From positions 186,001 to 250,000 of the forward strand of contig BQMF02000429.1 of NCBI GenBank assembly GCA_027922465.2: DNA of 64,000 bases, written 5' to 3'. The notes below the pieces were generated by a model. That model did no database searches and was not told the origin of the DNA. It saw only the letters and a list, made by a program, of their open reading frames with translations. A program made the translations under genes and the position numbers. Positions 54,301 through 63,300 of this stretch are shown here, in pieces; the stretch's first letter is position 1; each line of letters starts with the position of its first letter. The DNA comes from Turritopsis dohrnii (taxonomy: Eukaryota > Cnidaria > Hydrozoa > Anthoathecata > Oceaniidae).

Positions 54301-57300
54301 AGGAAATGGAAAAAAAAAGAAGAGAAAATTAAAAAAGTAAGTTTGGAAAAACTCATTAATTTTTTAATGATCAATTGAGATCAATTTACAAAAAACAAAA
54401 ACAGTTACATAATAATTCTTTTGATTTTCTTTTCATAAATCATGAGAAATACAAAATGATAAGGATTCCATTAGTATAAAATTTATGAGTTAATTGGATA
54501 TCTTCTTTGAAAACTGCGGTAATATTTCTTGTTTCCAATTTTTTGATACACACTGTACTAACAAACTATATTGTTTCAATCAATGTATTTTAACTGCCAT
54601 TCTATAACACAAAGGTCAGGTACTGACTTAGAACAATATAAATAATCAATGAATATAACAGTTTGTTCCATACATTGTAGCAAGGAACAGATTTTTTTTT
54701 ATGAAAACTGCATAATAACACACAAAATATTTTTGCCTGTTAATTAATCAAAATCAAGTAAAGCCAATTGTGTTTTTAACTTTAGAAATAAAAGATTTGA
54801 AAAACCATTTGCATTAAAGATCGTATCGCGTCCTGCTTACTATATGTGCTCTTTATCACTTCCACGTCAATTTCAAATACAAGATTTTGCTTTTTCAGGA
54901 AAATCAACAATGACTTCAGATGCAACCATGTCCCCTTCTCTGGGTCTGTTGATTCATGCCACTTTTCCAACACTTTTTGAAGTCTTACTTTGACATCATT
55001 CGGATGGTTAGCACAAATGGTCTGGATAACATCATAATCCAGCAGGAAATGAGAAATTGATCTCCATTCTTCAGAGGCTCCATGAGAAATCCTTTCAAAT
55101 ATTCTCATACGGTTTGGTTTCTCCCGGAGAAATTTATCTTGACCATCTACAAATACATGTAATTAATATAATACAATGTCACAATATTGAAAACCTCTTG
55201 ACTTGAAAACTTGACTTGATTTACATTCATATGTAGAGGTTATGTTTAGTAAATGGCCAATGTATCAGAAATTATGTTTCTTAGGATATAGTTTTTGGGC
55301 TATTGAAGTCCATTCGGTAACAGCATCTTAGATAATGGCAATGTATGTTTTGGACAATCAAGCATTTCCATTTTTAAAATGTTATATGGTTTGAACAGTT
55401 ATTTCAGTATTTTCTTTCTTCTGTCGCAAAATATTTCTTACACATGCAGTTTTTGCTCTCATAAATTTATCAAATTTATCAAAAGCCTGATTCATCATTA
55501 TGATCTTTATGAATTTGTACTTATTTTGTGTTGTGCTTAGGAAGAAAAATTCATGAAGAGAAAAAACAAACTGATAAAAGAAAGATTCAAATAAAAGATT
55601 TTGATACACTGACATTAGATATCTTCATCAAAGTTACTTCCTGTTTTAACAACTTCTATCATATTATAGTTTAAAAGATATGACAAACTGTGCTCTGTTT
55701 CTGAATCTCAAAGGAAATAATAGTTAATATCCCTTGTAAAAATTTTTTACAGGTTTTATTTCTGGAAATGATGACTCCAAAGGCAACAAAACATAACATT
55801 GACATCAACATAGAAAAAAAGTCTCTTGCCTCAATATAAGAACTTAAAATTTTATTTAAAGTCACTCTCTAAAATAAAAAGTGGATGTATTGCATGTATT
55901 ATATAGACTAGCAACCAAGGTAAAAATTTTTAATGGTTTTAATTTCAAAAACAATGTGTGCAAATCCTGTGTGAAAAGTTAAAATGATTGTAATTTTTCA
56001 TTGAAACCATACACCCAGGTAAACAAAAACCAATAGCATGTCAAACCCATCTATATGGCAGATGTTTCTACAAGTGTTTTAATTGGTACGACATTGATTT
56101 TGATTATGTTTAAAGGCTTCATTAATAGTTTTTGATGTTTTATATATATATACATTTTTGCTGGTTTTGAAAAAGAAAACCTAAACTGAAATATAGAATA
56201 TAGAAGACACAGTGTTTCCATTATGGTTCATTATATTTATATTTAAGTTAAACACCTGGATTGCTAAGTTGGCAATCCAATTTTTGCTTTGAGTAAATGG
56301 GGGACCCATGTTTACTACAGTCCAACTGCAGGAACTGTTTTAAATTCCTATACATTATAGTACTCACCTTCAATATTCAAAGGAGAAGATTGTATTTCCT
56401 TTGATAAGTTTGGAAGTTCATCTTGCAAAATAGCTACAATATCTGATCTCTTCTTTGGGTGGAGATTGGTCATCTGGTGCATAACACAATCAAGAACTGG
56501 TCTATCATATTGTGTTACCGATTCAAATTTTCTTTCCACAATATCATCGTGAAACAGTCTTTCACAAAATTGCTTACCATTACTGAGATCACCAGAAAAC
56601 TCCTGATCTACAGCATAAGCAAACATACGATAATCTAAAAAAAATAAAAAAATTATCAAATTGATTATTCGATAATACAATTATTTGATTAATTCAATAA
56701 TAAAACATATTTATTTTCATCAATATAAAAAAACTACTACTCCTTAAACTAATTGAAAGGGGGATGTAGATGAATTGCAGTCAGTGAGGACAAGAAGAAT
56801 TTACAATAAATTGTGTGTGTGACATTAATTGCAAGATGTAGAGGAATCATTAAGTTACAAAAAGATCGGAGGGGTAGTTAATTGTTAGTGTGAAAGGACC
56901 TTTGAAATCATTGATTGGCAGGATCAAAATTAATTATAATTAACAATTGGAGATGTTACAATTATGTAAGGGAGAGTCAAAAATACAAACAAGATTGCCG
57001 GCGTGAACAACTTAAGACCCAATTATGAATGCATGCATATAGAAGCTTCCAAGGTCTCATTCACACACAGGTCTTTAGATTCTTCCAGGCAGCTATCTAA
57101 TGCACTGAATGAATAAGTATATAATTCAAATATGTACAGACATTTTATGGAGATAATTTTATATGATGATATGCATAATGTTTCGAAATAAATTTATAAA
57201 AATATATCTCCAGTAAACTTTATTTACGAAAAACCTGAATTATCTCATCATAAATATCAAAACATAGGAAAGCATAATCCAGGAGTATCAATGGCATAGA

Positions 57301-60300
57301 AACAAAAATTGCATGGACATGCAAGGTGTTAAAGTATTTATTATATTTTTCTTTAACGGCAGTTTTTTTTTTTATTAAAGGATACAGCAGTTCTCAGCAA
57401 CAACCAGTGAAATTGGGTATGGCAGTCACCATTGTCTCTTGATCAATGCTTCTCATGGAATAAGAAGCAAATAATTTTTTTGACTGCCACATGTGTATTT
57501 TACAGACCAGATTGAGTTTGACCCCAAAAATTGAAAAATGGCTACCTTAAGACACTAAATTAAGCCGCGTACTTAATTAAGCCGCACAACAAAGAATGCG
57601 GCTTAATTAAATGCGGCTTAATTAATTATGCGGCTTAAAATAATGCGGCTTAATTAACACTCATACAAATAAAAAATAAAAAACATGGAAATAATGGAAA
57701 TTGTGATAACATGATCATGATAACACTATGTTTTATTCCTTTATAACAAAATTACATCATCATCGTCATCATTTAATTCATCGCCAGAATCTGTTTCTTC
57801 TGCCTCGATCGCCTTTATGCTTTCACGAATTTCTTTACTCGCATCTTCGTAGTGTTCGAAGTTTATCTTTGACACTTTTTCTTTTAATATCTGCATGTAG
57901 TTTTCATTGTTTCAATGCACTGATCAAAATTTCTAATCCACCTTGCAATACAGGCGAAGGCTTTGCTTGTGTATTTTTCACAACTGCAGATACTTTTGCT
58001 CCCTTCTGAATTGCGAACCAAATATATCTCGACAATTCTCTTGGAACATGTCCAACAACGACGGGAGAAATTTTTCCTGGTAGTAATGCTTTGCCACAGA
58101 CAGCAAACTTGTCGTATATATTGTTAAATTCACATTTAAAACTTAAGTCTTGTCCAGTATAGGGATTCCAATTCGCAGTGTTGTGATATACATGAAAACC
58201 GCGTAAAGCTGTAATGAAACTAAAGATTTCAGTTGTCGCCATTTTCAACGTTTTTCTAGAAGTGAAATGAAACCACAGACATCCTGTGAATGAAACCCTA
58301 GCAGTGTAATTGCAATTTGTGAGACTAAATTTAGACGCATTCGATTTCTGTCTATTTCGAGCGTGAGTCAGTATTTCATCATTCCATAAGTTTTGAGAAG
58401 AGAGAAGACATCCTGTTAACTTGTTTACCAAAAAATGTCGTTGTTCAGATATTTTGAGCCTATAAAAGATGGTGCCTCGAATGCTTGTAGACAAGCTAGT
58501 TCTATTGTGTCAAAGCATGCATCATCTGGTGTTTTGGGTGTTTCGGAGAAGGAGGCGAAAAAAGTAGCAGAAGAACTAAAGGGTATATCTGCTCAGAGCA
58601 GCGAGGTGGGTAATAAATCAAGAACCCAGTACGCAGAAAAGGACAAGATTCGCATCTCTCGTTACGCTAACTTGCATGGATATAGACAGTCTGTTAGACA
58701 TTTTTATAAAGAATTTCCGCAGCTAAATGAAAGCAGCATTCGACGCTGGACCACGACATACAAATCTCACCTGCCTCAACAACAACCAGAAGAAAATATT
58801 AGTGTGATTGGTGTAAAGCGTGGAAGGCCCACTCTTCTATCATCAGAGCTCGATGCAAAGCTGAGGGCCATGGTACAAAACCTGAGAATATCGGGTGCAC
58901 CCATCAATATCCATACTGTGCGTGGCGTGCTCGCCGGTTTGGTTCGCTCTGATGTGGAAAAGTACGGACGGTATCTGGATTTCCAAGTAACAAGATCATG
59001 GGTGAGATCACTTTATCGCCGTATGAAGATGTCTCGCCGGTTTTCAACCACTTCTAGACCTAACATAACACGTGAATTATGGGAAGAAATAAGCTCCCAA
59101 TACTTACATGAGATTTCCTCTCTGACAAAGTCTCATGAAATGCCTGATGAGCTAATATTAAATCTTGACCAAACTCCATCTAAATTTGTGGCTGCAAATA
59201 AGGTGACTATGGCTGAAAAGGGATCAAAGCATGTATCTATTGCAGGAGGAACAGACAAACGCTGCATAACCTTAACTGTGACCAAAAGCATGAGTGGACA
59301 CCTATTACCATTACAGGTTATCCACAAAGGAAAAACTGAAAGGTGCCTTCCTCCAAATGCTCGAGATGATAAAAGATTTCTTTTTTCTTACAATGAAAGA
59401 CACTGGAGTAATGAAAAAGAGACTCTACGACTAATTGATGGTATTTTACTGCCATATATTGAAAAAACGAAGAAGGATTTAAACCTTCCTAACGAGCAGA
59501 AATCCTTGTTAATCTGGGATGCATTCACAGGTCAAAACACTCAATCTGTTAAGAAAAGACTTTCTCAGCTCAATATTATTCCAGTGAATGTTCCAAAGAA
59601 TTTAACACATCTTCTGCAGCCTCTTGATCTAACTACCAATGCGACATTTAAGAACATAGAAAGAAAAGAGTTCAGTAACTACTTCACGTCAGCTATTTTG
59701 AAAGAGTTAATTGGAAATCCGAATTTGGATGTCACAACTATCTCGGTCGACCTACGATTGATAACGCTGAAGCCTATCCATTTTGAGACACTTAAAAAGA
59801 TTTTTAGCTTTTTTGATACAGAAGATGGCAAAAAGATAATAATATCTGGATTTCGATCAGCTGGTATCATCCAAGCCATCGAAAAAGCACGTGCGGGTGA
59901 ACATTCTTTAATAGATCCATACATGTAATTTTCATGTTGAAGAGAATGTCTTCATTGCAAAAATGAATTTATCTGTTTTTGTTTCTCAAGTATTTTTCCC
60001 TTAGGCCTTGGGTGCGTCTTAATTAATACACATTTTTTCACAACATAAGTACAGTGCGGCTTAATTAATGCGCGGCTTAATTTTGACCGTCCTAATTAAG
60101 TACGCGGCTTAATTTAGTGTCTTAAGGTATATCATTTGAATAACTCAAGTGTTTCTCATAAAACTTAGACAGAATATACTTCCTTTTAATACCTTTCAAG
60201 TCATGGAAAAAAAATCTGAATTATATCATCAGCGTGTAATTTACAGACCAGAGTCCTTATTTCGATTATGGTCTGTAAAATTGACAATAATCATTGTTTT

Positions 60301-63300
60301 GATGAGAAACACAACAAAATTGTATGACAAATCAAGAAGGTACATCCATCCAAATTTTATAAAGATTATGTAAATAGTTTTTGAGTTAAAGCGATTTTTG
60401 CATTTTACTGACCAGCACCAAATTACACGAAGATTCACGAAAACTGATAGTTACCATCCTGCTGGTAATATAAAAACATATTTGCCTGTGGAGCAGAACA
60501 TTTATATTTCTGTCTATCTGTCTTTTCAAGAAATTAGAATAGCTGGCTCTTTGAAATGACAAATGCATACTCAAATGCAATCCTCCACATACAACAAAAT
60601 ATTCATTCTTCCACGAAATCGTTGTCATTGGCGGGAAAGAATTGAAATCAATAGAAGGTATATACTACGCAAGATGATCCGTTGAGAATGCGGTTGATAT
60701 TAATCCACTACTCGAGATGATGCTTAACTTCATTGCATTTGATCAATTATAACGTCAGCTTGGTTGCATTCCCAAACGATCTCACTGCTGCTGGTAAATT
60801 TGCTTTACTTGAACGATGGTGGAACAAACTGGTCGATATTGGACCTTCGTTTGGTTACCTACCACAACAAAAGAAATCATGGTTGATCGCCAAGCATAAC
60901 AAGATCGTGGAAGCCTAGAGTTCCTTTGATGGGTCCAACGTGAACGTGCAACATTAACAACGAAAAGCTAACGTCATCTCAGAGCAGTTATTGGAAGTAA
61001 TCGGATCGAGGCAGATTATTGTACGCAAGTAGTACAAAAACATAGCGCTTATATCAGACATAGCTGTGATAGCACCTCAAACAGCCTACTCTTGCTTTGT
61101 CGCAGGCTACCAACACAGGTTCAGTTACTGCTTGAGAACCATTCCTGGCTTGGAAAATTACATCGAAGATCTAGAGGAAGTCGTCAAGTACAAGTTGCTT
61201 CCAGCAATATTAGAAAGACATATTCGTCAATGATGTGGAACACGAACTGATTTCTCTACCTCCAAGATTAGGAGGTTTGACAATAAAGTTAATCAAGGAA
61301 ACAGCTCCGTTCGAGTTTGAAAACTCCTGTAAATTGACAAAAAAAACTAATCGAAATTCTCCAGAAGACCGAGACCGAGAAAATCCATAAGAAATAACGA
61401 AAGCGCAAATTAAAGACCAGCGCAGAAAACGGATGGATAAAAAGCTAACAGAAAGTTCAGGATGAACTCTCCAGTGAGCAGAAAAGGCAAAACGAAATAA
61501 ATCGGGAAAGCGGCAACAGTAATTGGCTTACCACACTACCTCTCCAAGAACAGGGGTACGACCTAAATAAAAAACAGTTTTGGGATGCTCTATGCATCAG
61601 ATATAATTGGGTTCTCCCAAGGTTACTGACGTTTTGCGGATATCTGTCTCATACTCTTTCCTGCAAGAAAGGTGGATTTGTTTCAATAAGAAACAATGAA
61701 GTGCGAGAAATCACAGCACTGTTTCTAGAAGAATTCTGTGCTGATGTAAGAAAGGAGCCAACGTTGTTGTCTATAAATTGAAGTGAAGACTGCTGCTGCT
61801 GGAAGTAAAGCCCTTTTGGACGTTAGCGCTTTTGAGTTCTGGACACCTGGTCAACGAGTATTTTGCGATGTATGGGCCTTTGACCTCAATGCTCAGAGAT
61901 ACGGAGGTTCAGAAATCAAGAGATGCTATCAGAAGAACGAAGAGGAGAAAAAGAAGAAGCACATGGAAGAGTTCTCCAAGTGGAAAATGCCAAATTCACT
62001 CCCTCTGTGTTCTCCGCCACAAGTGGAATGGGGAGAGAATGTAGCAAATTTTATCACAGGCTCGCCAAATGATTCCTGAAAAGAGTGACATAACAGCATC
62101 GGTTGCCACGATTTTTTTTCGTATGAGAATTTCTTTCTCGTTGCTACGGTCTATGTTGCTATGTATACGTGTATCACGGTCTCTGCGTGTGCAGGATATT
62201 TCTGATGTTGACATTTCTCTCGTCAACTCAGAAGCACTAATCAAAGAGCTTTAAAGCATCATCCGAGATGCTACTTTTTAGCCCTTTGATTGGCAGATTA
62301 CATCAAGTATTATTATTTAATATTATGTAAAAAATTGTATTAATGTATTTGTGTATGATGGTTCGCTCCGCCAAGGAGATAGACCCCAAGGGGTATTAAA
62401 TGCATGTTTAGCAGAAAAAACTGACTAGGAGTAGGCAATAAAACGGCTTCCAAAATCCATCTATAGTGTTCCATTTTAGTTCTTCGTAGCTGGTCAGTAA
62501 AATACAAAAATCGCTTTAACTCAAAGACTAATTAACTAAACTTTATGAAATTTGGATGAATGTATCTTCTTGATATGTCATACAATTTTGTGGAGTTTCC
62601 CATCAAAGCAATGATTTTTGTCAATTTTACAAACAATAACCGTAAAAAAGGACTCTGGTCTGTAAATTACACGCTGATGACATAATTCAGATTTTTTTCC
62701 ATGACTTGGAAGGTATTAATAGGAAGTATATTCTGTCTAAGTTTTATGAGAAACACTTGAGTTATTCAAATGATATAGCCATTTTTCAATTTTTCGGGTC
62801 AAACCCAATCTGGTCTATAAAATATACATGTGGCAGTCAAAAAAAATTGGAGACATTTTTTTTTTAAACTTTGTATCCCAAATATTGAAACTAGCCCAAA
62901 AATTGCTTCTAACACTTTGATCCCACGGCTTTACAATTGAGCCCACACTATTATATCCTGAACAAAAGTGTACTAGCTACATAAATGACTTTATCGTTGA
63001 TTTTGTGCATGTGTTGATTTTTAGAAAACCAATTAGAAAAAAGGCAATATTGCACTTTCGTACCCACTACATAATTGATGATTCTGGTAGAGAATTATAC
63101 ACTGATTATTGATACCTTACCCTAATCCTAACCTTCAACATGTTGATTTTGAGATCCAGGTTCTTATGTGATTATTAATCAAAGTGAAATTCTGCATCAG
63201 AATCATCAATAATATTAAGGGGGAACAAAAGTGCAATATTGCTGAAAAAAAACAAACAACGACAACGTAGTCCCACCTTGAATTTTGAATCTTCGAATTT

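Larger units (their letters stand above)
57545..60127 (+). mobile_element. Pogo/Tigger-like DNA transposon, apparently complete
   Basis: Perfect 35-bp inverted repeats start CCTTAAGACACTAAATTAAG at both ends, flanked by TA (57543-57544, 60128-60129). Inside each end are arrays of GCGGCTTAATTAA-like motifs (at least five on the left, three on the right), probable transposase-binding sites. Cargo: an intact transposase on the plus strand and a divergent HIRAN-type ORF on the minus strand. The empty site TATATCATTTG survives in the right arm of the host element. Confidence 0.92.
57482..62840. mobile_element. Element with long inverted repeats, host of the pogo insertion
   Basis: The left arm (57482-57544 continued at 60130-60416) and right arm (about 62500-62840) are inverted copies of about 350 bp, starting TGACTGCCACATGTGTATTT and running to the 'ACTGACCAG' block. 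The arms carry ACAGACCAG subterminal motifs. The interior (60417-62494) holds a decayed RT-like polyprotein. The pogo element is inserted in the left arm, and the right arm preserves the unoccupied sequence. Confidence 0.75.

Noticed and set aside
57904..58494. Long 196-residue version of the HIRAN ORF
   Set aside because: The extra N-terminus overlaps the transposase start antisense and is not domain-like. The ATG at 58242 fits better.
61832..62044. Basic 70-residue ORF
   Set aside because: Alternative frame of the decayed polyprotein, whose recognised frame is the overlapping one at 61783-62079.
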